In this document: in pieces, positions 7,064-13,762 of the stretch
Layout of the letters: each line of letters starts with the position of its first letter
How positions within the stretch are numbered: position 1 is the first letter of the stretch
Source: JAVXNW01 sp036645575
GTDB lineage: Bacteria; Bacillota; Clostridia; Christensenellales; Aristaeellaceae
DNA length: 27,460 bases
Reading direction: 5' to 3'
Assembly (NCBI GenBank): GCA_036645575.1
Contig: JAVXNW010000023.1
Location: 1-27,460, forward strand
Program-made: the position numbers and the translations under genes
Notes under the pieces: model-generated
Told to the model about the DNA's origin: nothing
Databases searched by the model: none
The model's input: only the letters and a program-made list of their open reading frames with translations

Positions 7064-9388
7064 CTAGCGCGCCCTGGAAATCCTTGCGGCCAGCACCGTC
7101 ATGTCGTCCTTGATCCCCGCCGGCCGCGCGCACGCCGCCTCAATCAGCCGCGCGCACAGCGCGCCCGGCGCCAATTTCCCCATCTGCGCAAGCTCGCCCT
7201 TCACCCACAGCGTCTCCTTCTCGCTCGCGCTGTCCGCGATGCCGTCGGTCACCATCACCACCATGTCGCCCGTGCGCAGTTTCACCGCCTGGGGCGCGGG
7301 GTTCACCTTGTCCAATATCCCAAGCGGCAGCCGCCCGCCCGCCACCTCGAGGCACTCGCCCCGGCGCACGATGAACGACGAGCACGCGCCCAGCTTCAAA
7401 AACTGCGCTTCGCCCGCCTGCAAATCCAGCGTGCACAGGTCGGCCGTCGCGTACATCTCCTCGCCGCCCCTGATCAGCAGCAGCTGATTCACCGCCTCCA
7501 GCATCACCAGGTCGTCCACCTCCGCCAGCAAAAAGCGCCGGATCAGCTTGATCGTCTCGGCGCTCTCCTGCGCCGCCTTTTCGCCCGACCCCATGCCGTC
7601 CGACAGCGCCAGCAGCACCCGCGCGCCGGTCAGCCCCGCCGCCAGATGGCTGTCCCCGCACGGCGCGCCCGCCACGCGCGGCCGCGACGCGTACCCGACC
7701 ACCGCCGACAGGCGCGGCGACTGCACCAATCGCAGCGTGCCCTCGTCCTGCGCGCCCGAAAACGCCGCCCGCATGGGCAGCCCCAGCGCTTGGCTCAGCG
7801 CGTGCTGCGCGCTGAGCGCCGACGCGTCGTCCCACAGCGACTCCGCCCGCGTCGCGATCACCTCGATCGCGTCGCCGCGCAGCGCCGTCACTTCGCCCAC
7901 CTGAAACCCCGCCTTTTCAAGCGCCGCCCGCGCCGTGCATCCCAGCGCCCTGTCCACCATCAGCGGCTGATCCAGTCCGTCGCGCAGCCCGCCCAATAGC
8001 TTTGCGCCCTGCCCAAAGTGCTTGGCCAGCGTCTCGCCCGCCGTCCTGCGCGTCAGCGCCGCGCACCGCCTTGTCTCAAATTGCTTGAGCAGCGGCCCGA
8101 GCCGCTTGGGCACGTCCGCCGCGCGCCGGCAGACGCGCCCCAGTTCCGCTGGCAGCGCCCCGTCCTCCAGCGCGCCGCCATTTCCCTTGAGCGCCTCCCC
8201 CAGCAGCCCGCACAACAGCCGCCCCGCCCGCCCGCTTGTGCCGTTCCAGCACGCCGCATACCCCGGGCACCCGGCGCACAGCACGTGGCGCATCTCCGCG
8301 ATCAGCATCTGCTCATCCGGCGCGGGCGCGCATTTTCCGTACCCGTCCGCCAGCGCCTGAAACACCGACTCCAGCGCGCCCACGCGCTTGCCCGTCGCCT
8401 GGCGCAGCTGAAACGCGAGCCGGTCGGGGTCGGCCGTCGCCGTGTCGCCGATCAGCCAATTGCTCAACCGCGAAAGCAGCGCCTCCGGCATGACGCCGTA
8501 CAAGAGCGCCACCGATATCGCGGGCACAAGCCCGATCGTGCCCATCGAATCGCCCGTGCCAAACGCGAGCGTCGCGATGTTGGTCAGCACAAACGCGAGC
8601 GCCGCCCACCCGCGCCCGAGCGGCTTTACCAGCCCCGCGATCAGCCCCATCAGCCCCATCGTCGCGCCGATCATCGGGTTTGTCGTGCCAAACGCCAGCG
8701 CCGCGCCCGACAATACGCCCACCGCCGCGCCCGCCGCGCCCCCCGCGTAGGAACACGAAAGCGTGAAAAGTGCCGCAAACGGCGCCGCCAGCGCGCCGCT
8801 CCCCACGCGGCTAAGCCCCAACAGCCCGACCGCCAGCCCGACCGCCAGCGACAGCTTTTCGTCCGGCAACAGATAGGTTCGAAACCGGTTCAGCTTGACC
8901 GCGCCAGAGAGCACCGGCGCGACCGCCAGCGCGATCACCCCGCTCGCCAGCGCCGTCACCACCCCATAACCCGCCCCGCCCGATAGCGCGAGCGGCGGCA
9001 GCAGCGCGCCGATCCCCGCAAGCCCCGCCACCAGCACGTCCTCCGAGGCGAAGTTGCGCCGCCCGTCCGATTTTTCCATGCGCGCCGTGACGCCCAGCAC
9101 CTTAAGCGCGTACCACCCGCCCAGCACGATCGCGCAGCCCGCGACCGGCGTCAGCGCCATCCACCCCATCTCGTGCCATGGGCAGCCCAGCGCGCACCCG
9201 ATCATGAGCGCCGCCGGGTTCCATCCCGCGCCCAGCGCCGCCGCAAACCCCGCGACCGCGAACGGCGATAGGTCGCCAAACAGCTGCGCCCGCGCCAGCA
9301 CCGCCATGACGCCCGCGCCCCATACCACGCGCGCCGCCATGGGCAGCGCTTTCCTCAGGCGACTGGTCCGCCTGCTTGTGTTGATCAT
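7064..9388 (-). CDS. spoIIE: Stage II sporulation protein E, PP2C-type phosphatase
   Basis: SpoIIE sits at the asymmetric division septum and dephosphorylates SpoIIAA, releasing sigma-F in the forespore. The 774-residue protein has an N-terminal region of about ten membrane segments (to about residue 305). A regulatory/oligomerisation region (310-555) follows, with the Cys motif CAGCPGYAACW seen in SpoIIE proteins. The C-terminal PP2C phosphatase domain (565-774) has likely metal-binding motifs CGDSH (577-581), DGMGSG (597-602), TDGIADS and IKDDMT. The first ATG (9394) directly abuts the GGAGGG site; the second ATG, 6 bases on (9388), has normal spacing and is preferred. Length and order match the family. 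An AT-rich patch (9426-9452) upstream probably holds the promoter, but I could not assign Spo0A boxes. Confidence 0.95.
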   Translation of the reverse strand: MINTSRRTSRLRKALPMAARVVWGAGVMAVLARAQLFGDLSPFAVAGFAAALGAGWNPAALMIGCALGCPWHEMGWMALTPVAGCAIVLGGWYALKVLGVTARMEKSDGRRNFASEDVLVAGLAGIGALLPPLALSGGAGYGVVTALASGVIALAVAPVLSGAVKLNRFRTYLLPDEKLSLAVGLAVGLLGLSRVGSGALAAPFAALFTLSCSYAGGAAGAAVGVLSGAALAFGTTNPMIGATMGLMGLIAGLVKPLGRGWAALAFVLTNIATLAFGTGDSMGTIGLVPAISVALLYGVMPEALLSRLSNWLIGDTATADPDRLAFQLRQATGKRVGALESVFQALADGYGKCAPAPDEQMLIAEMRHVLCAGCPGYAACWNGTSGRAGRLLCGLLGEALKGNGGALEDGALPAELGRVCRRAADVPKRLGPLLKQFETRRCAALTRRTAGETLAKHFGQGAKLLGGLRDGLDQPLMVDRALGCTARAALEKAGFQVGEVTALRGDAIEVIATRAESLWDDASALSAQHALSQALGLPMRAAFSGAQDEGTLRLVQSPRLSAVVGYASRPRVAGAPCGDSHLAAGLTGARVLLALSDGMGSGEKAAQESAETIKLIRRFLLAEVDDLVMLEAVNQLLLIRGGEEMYATADLCTLDLQAGEAQFLKLGACSSFIVRRGECLEVAGGRLPLGILDKVNPAPQAVKLRTGDMVVMVTDGIADSASEKETLWVKGELAQMGKLAPGALCARLIEAACARPAGIKDDMTVLAARISRAR

Positions 9389-9514
9389 GCTCATCCCTCC
9401 GCCTTTTTGTACGCCATCCCGCGCATTTGTACCATAAAATATATGTGCGTCGCGCGCCGCGTATGCCTTCTTTTCGCGCGCGCGTGGGCATAGATTCTAG
9501 CGGAGGGGATGCCG

Positions 9515-9811
9515 ATGCGGGAGGAATTTTATTATGTCAGGCGCGGAGACACCTTTATGTCGATCGCCCAACACGCGCGGGTGCCGGTGCTCGCGCTCAC
9601 CCAGGCCAATCCCTATGAGGACCCGACCAAGCTCACCGAGGGGCAGACGCTCTTTCTGCCCGTCCGCTTCTTTCGGGCGCGCTATGGCGACACCATGGCC
9701 ACCATCGCCGCGCGCCACGGCCTTGAGGAGGACGCGCTGCGCCGAATGAACGACGCCCTCTCATCCCCGATTCCCGGCCAGCGCTACCGGATCGTCGAGG
9801 TAGACGGGTAA
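9515..9811 (+). CDS. Small protein with two LysM domains
   Basis: LysM domains bind N-acetylglucosamine-containing glycans such as peptidoglycan. The 98-residue protein consists almost entirely of two of them. The first (about 5-50) runs from YYVRRGDTFMSIAQHA to TEGQTLFLP. The second (about 53-95) contains RYGDTMATIAARHGLEEDALRRMN and PGQRYRIV. There is no signal peptide or membrane segment. As with spoIIE, the first ATG (9509) abuts the GGAGGGG site, and the second ATG (9515), spaced 8 bases from GGAGG, is the better start. It is divergent from spoIIE and ends at a strong terminator. A spore-coat or cortex role (as for SafA-like LysM proteins) is suggested only by this neighbourhood. Confidence 0.82.
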   Translation: MREEFYYVRRGDTFMSIAQHARVPVLALTQANPYEDPTKLTEGQTLFLPVRFFRARYGDTMATIAARHGLEEDALRRMNDALSSPIPGQRYRIVEVDG

Positions 9812-9821
9812 ATAGCGCGTC

Positions 9822-9859
9822 AAAAAGCGAGTACCCCCGTTCGGAGATACTCGCTTTTT
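9822..9859. terminator. Bidirectional intrinsic terminator
   Basis: AAAAAGCGAGTA (9822-9833) pairs perfectly with TACTCGCTTTTT (9848-9859). The A-run on one side and T-run on the other make it usable from both strands. It lies between the convergent LysM gene and the DUF308-like gene and would end both transcripts. Confidence 0.9.
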
Positions 9860-9903
9860 ATGCGCGATAAAATGAAGGCGTGGCGACTAAGCCTGGTAGA
9901 CGC

Positions 9904-10485
9904 CTATTCGCCGGCCACGCTTGGCGCCTTGGGCGACTTTTGCACCATCAGCAGCACTTCCCCCACCGAATACGCAATCAGCATGATGCCCATGATGACG
10001 CGGTCGGGCAGCACGATCTTGTCCATGCCGGTAAAGGAGAGCACCACCAGCAACAGCCCTTGGCACAGGCAGATGATCACCACGATCAGCTGCGCGAGAA
10101 ACAGGCGCTTGTCGGTCGTCTCTTTCTGCTTTTTGAGCGCCAGCAGGTGAACGGTCGAGGAGACCGCCGCCCATACGCCAAGCCCCAATTCGATAAACAG
10201 CAGCACCTTGCTCGCGACGTCCGGCGAAAGCGCCATCAGCACGCCCGCCAGCAGCAAAAACACGCCCACCGTCAGCACGACGATGTTGCGCGCCGCGTCC
10301 TTCGCGCGCAGGTACTTCACCACCAGAAACCCGCCAAACACGAACACCGCGCACGCCACAATGATAAAAAACGTCGCCTGATAGGCGATCAGCAGCACGC
10401 CCACCGCAAAGGCGATCAGCGCAGGGATCAGCGTCGCCAACAGTGCGTTCTTCCCGCCCGCTTTGGGCAGACGATCCTCAGCCAT
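9904..10485 (-). CDS. DUF308/HdeD-like membrane protein of unknown function
   Basis: This is an integral membrane protein of 193 residues with about six hydrophobic segments in three hairpin pairs: ALLATLIPALIAFAVGVLLI, ATFFIIVACAVFVFGGFLV, IVVLTVGVFLLLAGVLMAL, VLLFIELGLGVWAAVSSTV, LAQLIVVIICLCQGLLLVVL and VIMGIMLIAYSVGEVLLMV. The repeat layout and length resemble the DUF308 (HdeD) family, whose function in Firmicutes is unknown. The ATG at 10485 has GGAGGA 6 bases upstream; an earlier in-frame ATG (10512) would place that site inside the gene. It has its own good promoter and terminator, so it is probably monocistronic. Cytoplasmic ends are basic or polar with no enzymatic motif. Confidence 0.7.
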   Translation of the reverse strand: MAEDRLPKAGGKNALLATLIPALIAFAVGVLLIAYQATFFIIVACAVFVFGGFLVVKYLRAKDAARNIVVLTVGVFLLLAGVLMALSPDVASKVLLFIELGLGVWAAVSSTVHLLALKKQKETTDKRLFLAQLIVVIICLCQGLLLVVLSFTGMDKIVLPDRVIMGIMLIAYSVGEVLLMVQKSPKAPSVAGE

Positions 10486-10523
10486 AGCGTTTCCTCCATT
10501 CTTCTCCCCCATTGATTTCCCCC

Positions 10524-10552
10524 ATTATACCACGCATGCCGCCGCTTGAGAA
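10524..10552 (-). promoter_or_regulatory. Sigma-A promoter of the DUF308-like gene
   Basis: On the minus strand a TTCTCA -35 box (10552-10547) and a perfect TATAAT -10 box (10529-10524) are spaced 17 bases apart. The -10 is preceded by TGG, an extended -10. The start codon is 39 bases downstream. Confidence 0.75.
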
Positions 10553-10611
10553 TAGGCAATCGGAATATTCTATCGCTATGGAGGGACGCTGTCGGGTTTT
10601 TTTCCGGCACG

Positions 10612-11370
10612 TCAGCACTTTGTGACGGGCATGAGGAGGTTGTGGGGGAGGATTTTGGCGAGCACGCGGTAGAATTTGTAGAACAGTTTGTTGGTGTAGA
10701 CGCATTTGCCCTTGTCGCACGCGGCGATTGACTTTTCTGCCATGGCGCGCGGGTTCACGCGGGGCAGTTGATCAAATGTCTTTGAGCGACCCGGGATGTT
10801 GGCGACCGCCAGAAATTCGGTGTCCATGGGGCCTGGGCAGGCGGCCAGCACATGCACGCCGCGCGGCGCAAGCTCGTAATGGAGCGCCTTGGCAAGGCTC
10901 AGCACGTATGCCTTGGTGGACGAGTAGACCGCCATGCGCGCATTGGGCACAAACGCCGCGATCGAGCACACTAGGAGGATCGCGGAACCCGCGCCCATGT
11001 GGCCAAGCGCCAGCGAATTAAGCGCCGTGAGCGCCACGCAGTTGAGTTCGACCATGCCCGTGACGTCGGCTTCCGGCATGGTAGCAAAGTCGCCCAATTT
11101 GCCAAAGCCCGAGTTGTTCACGAGGTATTGCACCCGGGGCTTGTCCGCGTCAAGCGCCGCGCGCAATTCGTCTAGGCACGATGGCTGGGTTAGGTCCATC
11201 GGAAAGACGCGCACGCGCACCGCCCCAAGCTCCGCCTTGACCTGCTCCAGCCGATCGGCGCGCCGCGCGATCAGCCAATATTCTGAAATCTCCGGATGCG
11301 ATTTTCGAAGCGCCAGCGCGTATTCGCGCCCCAGTCCCGACGAAGCGCCCGTGATGATGGCGATCCCCAT
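10612..11370 (-). CDS. Short-chain dehydrogenase/reductase (SDR) family protein
   Basis: This is a predicted NAD(P)H-dependent oxidoreductase of the classical SDR type. It is 252 residues long with a Rossmann start TGASSGLG (7-14, the TGxxxGxG nucleotide motif), NNSG (85-88, in place of NNAG), catalytic Ser136, and YSSTK with Tyr149 and Lys153. ACPGPMDTEF follows the active site as in the PG motif. The basic residues of IARRADR after the second strand favour NADP(H). AGGAGG lies about 8 bases before the ATG. It starts 12 bases after the yitT stop, so the two genes form an operon. The substrate is unknown; SDRs of this kind act on fatty acyl, steroid or sugar compounds. Confidence 0.88.
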   Translation of the reverse strand: MGIAIITGASSGLGREYALALRKSHPEISEYWLIARRADRLEQVKAELGAVRVRVFPMDLTQPSCLDELRAALDADKPRVQYLVNNSGFGKLGDFATMPEADVTGMVELNCVALTALNSLALGHMGAGSAILLVCSIAAFVPNARMAVYSSTKAYVLSLAKALHYELAPRGVHVLAACPGPMDTEFLAVANIPGRSKTFDQLPRVNPRAMAEKSIAACDKGKCVYTNKLFYKFYRVLAKILPHNLLMPVTKC

Positions 11371-11382
11371 GCCTTTTTCCTC

Positions 11383-12267
11383 CTATGCCTGATTTTGTTT
11401 TTTTGCGGGTGAAGCGACCTGCGCCGGGTGCTCCTTAAAGCCCTCGCCCAGCGCCTCGCGCACGTCGGTCGCAATGATGAACGCGCGCGGGTCCTCCTGA
11501 ATCACGATGCGCCGAAGCTGCATCGCCTCCAGCCGGCTCACCACGCACAACAGCACCAGCCGCTCGTCGCCTGAATACATGCCCACGCCGCGCAGCCCCG
11601 TCACGCCCCGGTCCAGTTCCGTGAGCACGCGCTGCGCGATCTTCTCGCCCGCGTTTGAGATCACCGTGTAGCACTTGGCCGTGTTAAACCCTTCGAGCAT
11701 CATGTCCAGCATGTGGTTCATTAGAAAGATCGCGATCAGCGCGAGCAGCGCCTTCGCCGCGTCAAATACGATCCCCGAAACCACGATCACCAGCGCGTCT
11801 ACCGCAAAGGTCACCGCGCCCACCGACAAAACCGGCACCCGCCCGGAGACCAGCTTCGCCAGCATCTCCGAGCCGCCCGTCGTCGCGCCGCCGCGCATGA
11901 TCAGCCCAAAACCCACGCCGCTAAACACGCCGCCGTACACCGCCGCCAGGATCGGCTCCGTCGTCATCGCGTGGCTGGGCAACAGGTCGATCAACAAAGA
12001 CAGCATGAACGCCGCAAACAGCGACTTCAGCCCGAACTTCAGCCCCAGCGCCTTCATCGAAAAGGCGAACAGCGGCACGTTCAGCGCAAACGCCACCGTG
12101 CCGATCGGCCAGCCGGTGAACGCGTTGATCAATTGCCCAATGCCGGTAAACCCGCCCGCCGCAATGTCGTTGGGCACCAAAAACAGGCAGTAGGACAGCG
12201 ATGCGATCACAAGCCCCAGCAGAATTTGCACCCAGGAGAGGAGCGGGCGTTCTTTTCCATTCGTCAC
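11383..12267 (-). CDS. YitT family membrane protein with C-terminal DUF2179 domain
   Basis: The 294-residue membrane protein has about five to six hydrophobic spans in the first 190 residues. Family-typical motifs are PNDIAAGGFTGIGQLI, GLKSLFAAFMLSLLID and MRGGATTGGSEMLAKL. The cytoplasmic domain (about 195-280) has TVISNAGEKIAQRVL, DRGVTGLRGVGMYSG and IIATDVREALGEGF, matching DUF2179. Family function is uncertain; YitT proteins are widespread in Firmicutes and often present in several copies. The start is GTG with GGAGG 9 bases upstream. The GTG overlaps the stop of a possible 10-codon leader frame (12264-12296). The SDR gene follows after 12 bases. Confidence 0.87.
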   Translation of the reverse strand: MTNGKERPLLSWVQILLGLVIASLSYCLFLVPNDIAAGGFTGIGQLINAFTGWPIGTVAFALNVPLFAFSMKALGLKFGLKSLFAAFMLSLLIDLLPSHAMTTEPILAAVYGGVFSGVGFGLIMRGGATTGGSEMLAKLVSGRVPVLSVGAVTFAVDALVIVVSGIVFDAAKALLALIAIFLMNHMLDMMLEGFNTAKCYTVISNAGEKIAQRVLTELDRGVTGLRGVGMYSGDERLVLLCVVSRLEAMQLRRIVIQEDPRAFIIATDVREALGEGFKEHPAQVASPAKKQNQA

Positions 12268-12303
12268 GTTTCAAAGCCTCCGTAGCGTATAATCATCCTC
12301 CTT

Positions 12304-12332
12304 ATTATAGCGTAATCCGCCCGGTTTTACCA
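12304..12332 (-). promoter_or_regulatory. Promoter of the yitT-SDR operon
   Basis: A perfect TATAAT -10 box lies on the minus strand at 12309-12304, 37 bases before the yitT GTG. The -35 region at normal spacing (TGGTAA, 12332-12327) is poor, so the exact -35 is uncertain. An AAGGAGG follows the -10 closely, directly before a small leader frame. Confidence 0.55.
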
Positions 12333-12407
12333 GCGAAATCATGTTGGCTTTTATGCCCTGCGATGAGCCCGCGCGATTTTGCGCCCCGCGATGGGTTCGC
12401 GCCCGCG

Positions 12408-12743
12408 TCACAGCTCAAGGGAAACCCTGAGCGCCGCGCTCACCCGCGCCATCACATCGGGCGGCAGCTGCCCGATCCGCTCCTTGAGCCGCCGCTTGTC
12501 AATCGTCCGCACCTGCTCGGCCAGCACCACCGATTCCCGCGTGAGCCCGCAGTCGTCCCCGCCAACCGCCACATGCGTCGGCAGCCGCGCCTTGTGCAGC
12601 TGCGAGGTCACCGCCAGCACAATCACCGTGGGGCTGAACCGGTTCCCCACGTCGTTTTGCACGATCAGCACCGGCCGCGTGCCGCCCTGCTCCGAACCGA
12701 CGACCGGGTCGAGACTCGCCGTGTACAATTCCCCGCGCTCCAT
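12408..12743 (-). CDS. mazF: MazF/NdoA-type endoribonuclease toxin
   Basis: This is a sequence-specific mRNA interferase of type II toxin-antitoxin systems, a cytoplasmic dimer. The 111-residue protein begins MERGELYTASLDPVVGSEQG. It has the catalytic region GTRPVLIVQND (Arg23), VTSQ (Thr46) and LPTHV, then VVLAEQVRTIDK, all matching Bacillus NdoA/MazF. The ATG at 12743 follows a GGAGGGGGG site after about 9 bases; a longer in-frame start (TTG, 12863) lacks a ribosome binding site and is not family-like. A small stem (12763-12776) precedes the ribosome binding site. No antitoxin (NdoAI/MazE) or alr gene lies upstream: the DNA to 13057 is a promoter region. The toxin is an orphan here, or its antitoxin is elsewhere. 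Confidence 0.92.
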   Translation of the reverse strand: MERGELYTASLDPVVGSEQGGTRPVLIVQNDVGNRFSPTVIVLAVTSQLHKARLPTHVAVGGDDCGLTRESVVLAEQVRTIDKRRLKERIGQLPPDVMARVSAALRVSLEL

Positions 12744-12878
12744 GATCTTCGTCCCCCCTCCGCCAGCCGTTGCTGGTGCATCGTATGTCGCCGGCATAGG
12801 CGACGTGCGCGGCGGGCGGCGTCCCATAAAAGCGCGTGGATCCGGGATAAAAGCGATTTGCAATCCGGGCGCGCATCA

Positions 12879-12908
12879 TATATAATGATTAGGGTGACAA
12901 AAGCACAA
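12879..12908 (-). promoter_or_regulatory. Promoter of mazF in the left palindrome arm
   Basis: On the minus strand TTGTGC (12908-12903) and TATATA (12884-12879, 18-base spacing; or TTATAT with 17) form a sigma-A-like promoter. The transcript would begin near 12872 and leave a leader of about 128 bases before the mazF ATG. On the plus strand the same patch contains TTGCAA (12858-12863) and TATAAT (12881-12886) 17 bases apart, a possible second promoter reading into the palindrome. Confidence 0.55.
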
Positions 12909-12984
12909 TTTCACCTTGTTGTGTACCACCCATTGTTCTAGTTTCCTTTTCATTGTACAACGGGTGGTACTTTATTCACCTAAA

Positions 12985-13013
12985 ATGTGCTTTTGGCATC
13001 CGTATCATATAAT
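12985..13013 (+). promoter_or_regulatory. Promoter of the FHA-SEDS-PBP operon in the right palindrome arm
   Basis: ATGTGC (12985-12990) and a perfect TATAAT (13008-13013) are separated by 17 bases. The arrangement mirrors the mazF promoter on the other strand. The transcript would start near 13020, with an AAGGAAGG ribosome binding site before the ATG at 13058. Confidence 0.65.
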
Positions 13014-13057
13014 GTAATCCAACGGATTGAGCCAAGACACCGGAAAGGAAGGCGCGC

Positions 13058-13762
13058 ATGAGCACCGAACTGTATCAAATTGTCTCCCTGGCGGCGCGCT
13101 ATGTGTTTTGCGGGCTGATCGTCGGGATCGTGTTGCGCGCGTGGCGCATGACCGTCACCGACAACCGCCGCGCGCGACTGCTGCGCGCGTGGTCGCCCGA
13201 AACCGGCTGCATCGGCCAGTTCTTGCTAAACCCCAAGCGCGGGCGCAGCAAGGTTCCCGCCGTGCCCATTCCCCGCGAGGGCGTGCTGGGCTCCGCCCGC
13301 TCTGCCGACATCTCCATTCGCTCCCGCGCGCTCAAGCGCGAGCATTTTTCCTTTGAGCAGCGCGAGGGCGGGCTGCTGATCAAGCCGTGCGGGCGCGCCG
13401 CCGTGGTGATGAACGACGCGATCGTCGCCGACACGCTCTTCATGCGCGACGGCGACACGCTGATCATCGGCGATTTAAAGTTGTTGCTGGTGCTGTTTGA
13501 CCCCGATGACTTGCCGAAGGACGAGCGCCCGTTGGACGACTCCCTGTGGGACGCGCCCCCAGCGCGCGCAAGAACCGCGCCGGGCGAGCGCCCATTGGAC
13601 GACTCCCTGTGGGACGCGCCCCCAGCGCGCGCAAGAACCGCGCCGGACGAGCGCCCATTGGATGACTCCCTGTGGGACGCGCCGCCGACGCGCGGAAATG
13701 CCGCGCCCGATGCGCGCGATGACTTGCGGGGCTTTGAGGATGAACTATGGCCAGACGATTGA
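13058..13762 (+). CDS. Membrane-anchored FHA-domain protein with tandem repeats
   Basis: FHA domains bind phosphothreonine peptides, often products of Ser/Thr kinases that control cell-wall synthesis. This 234-residue protein has one N-terminal membrane segment (about 9-28) and a basic juxtamembrane stretch. The FHA domain (about 72-147) contains VLGSARSADISI, LKREHFSFE (Ser/His motif), VVMNDAIV (Asn motif) and GDTLIIGDLKLLLVLFD. The acidic C-terminus (155-217) is three near-identical 21-residue repeats of the form DERPLDDSLWDAPPAR plus five more residues. AAGGAAGG precedes the ATG. It is the first gene of an operon and overlaps the SEDS gene by 16 bases. The FHA-rodA-pbpA order recalls the actinobacterial wall cluster, where FHA links kinase signalling to wall enzymes; no kinase is in this window. 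Confidence 0.87.
   Translation: MSTELYQIVSLAARYVFCGLIVGIVLRAWRMTVTDNRRARLLRAWSPETGCIGQFLLNPKRGRSKVPAVPIPREGVLGSARSADISIRSRALKREHFSFEQREGGLLIKPCGRAAVVMNDAIVADTLFMRDGDTLIIGDLKLLLVLFDPDDLPKDERPLDDSLWDAPPARARTAPGERPLDDSLWDAPPARARTAPDERPLDDSLWDAPPTRGNAAPDARDDLRGFEDELWPDD
13520..13708. repeat. Three tandem 63-bp repeats within the FHA gene
   Basis: Units at 13520-13582, 13583-13645 and 13646-13708 encode 21 residues each with the core RPLDDSLWDAPP. Units 1 and 2 differ at very few bases; unit 3 has diverged at its end. Near-identity at the DNA level implies recent duplication, and the in-frame length allows copy number to vary without frameshift. Confidence 0.92.

Larger units (their letters stand above)
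12876..13016. repeat. Long imperfect palindrome bearing two outward promoters (mazF / FHA operon)
   Basis: This fills most of the 314-base gap between mazF and the FHA gene. Reading outward from the centre, both arms carry GGGTGGTAC (12931-12923 on minus; 12962-12970 on plus), then exactly 15 differing bases, then TGTGCTTTTG, then related ATCATATATAATG-like -10 regions. The inner stem GTACCACCCATTGT / ACAACGGGTGGTAC pairs with one G-T. The arms thus look like an inverted duplication of one promoter-operator unit. The rest of the gap (12744-12875) holds the mazF leader, and 13017-13057 the FHA leader. GGGTGGTAC recalls the T-box core but lacks the following CGCG and the T-box architecture. Confidence 0.75.

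Noticed and set aside
8018..8986. Long plus-strand frame of 322 codons opposite spoIIE
   Set aside because: The product is Arg/Pro/His/Ala-rich and mirrors the codons of spoIIE, a shadow frame.
9468..9496. Sigma-E or sigma-K promoter for the LysM gene
   Set aside because: CATAGATT resembles a sigma-E -10 but no acceptable -35 lies at 13-14 bases, and the sigma-K pattern does not fit. I cannot support it.
12960..12990. T-box riboswitch suggested by GGGTGGTAC
   Set aside because: The CGCG that follows in a T-box is missing, the same word occurs symmetrically on the other strand, there is no stem I specifier architecture, and the downstream gene is not an aminoacyl-tRNA synthetase or amino acid gene.
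13520..13708. CRISPR-like or insertion-derived repeat
   Set aside because: The repeats are contiguous, in frame and translated within the FHA gene, so they are protein-coding tandem duplications.
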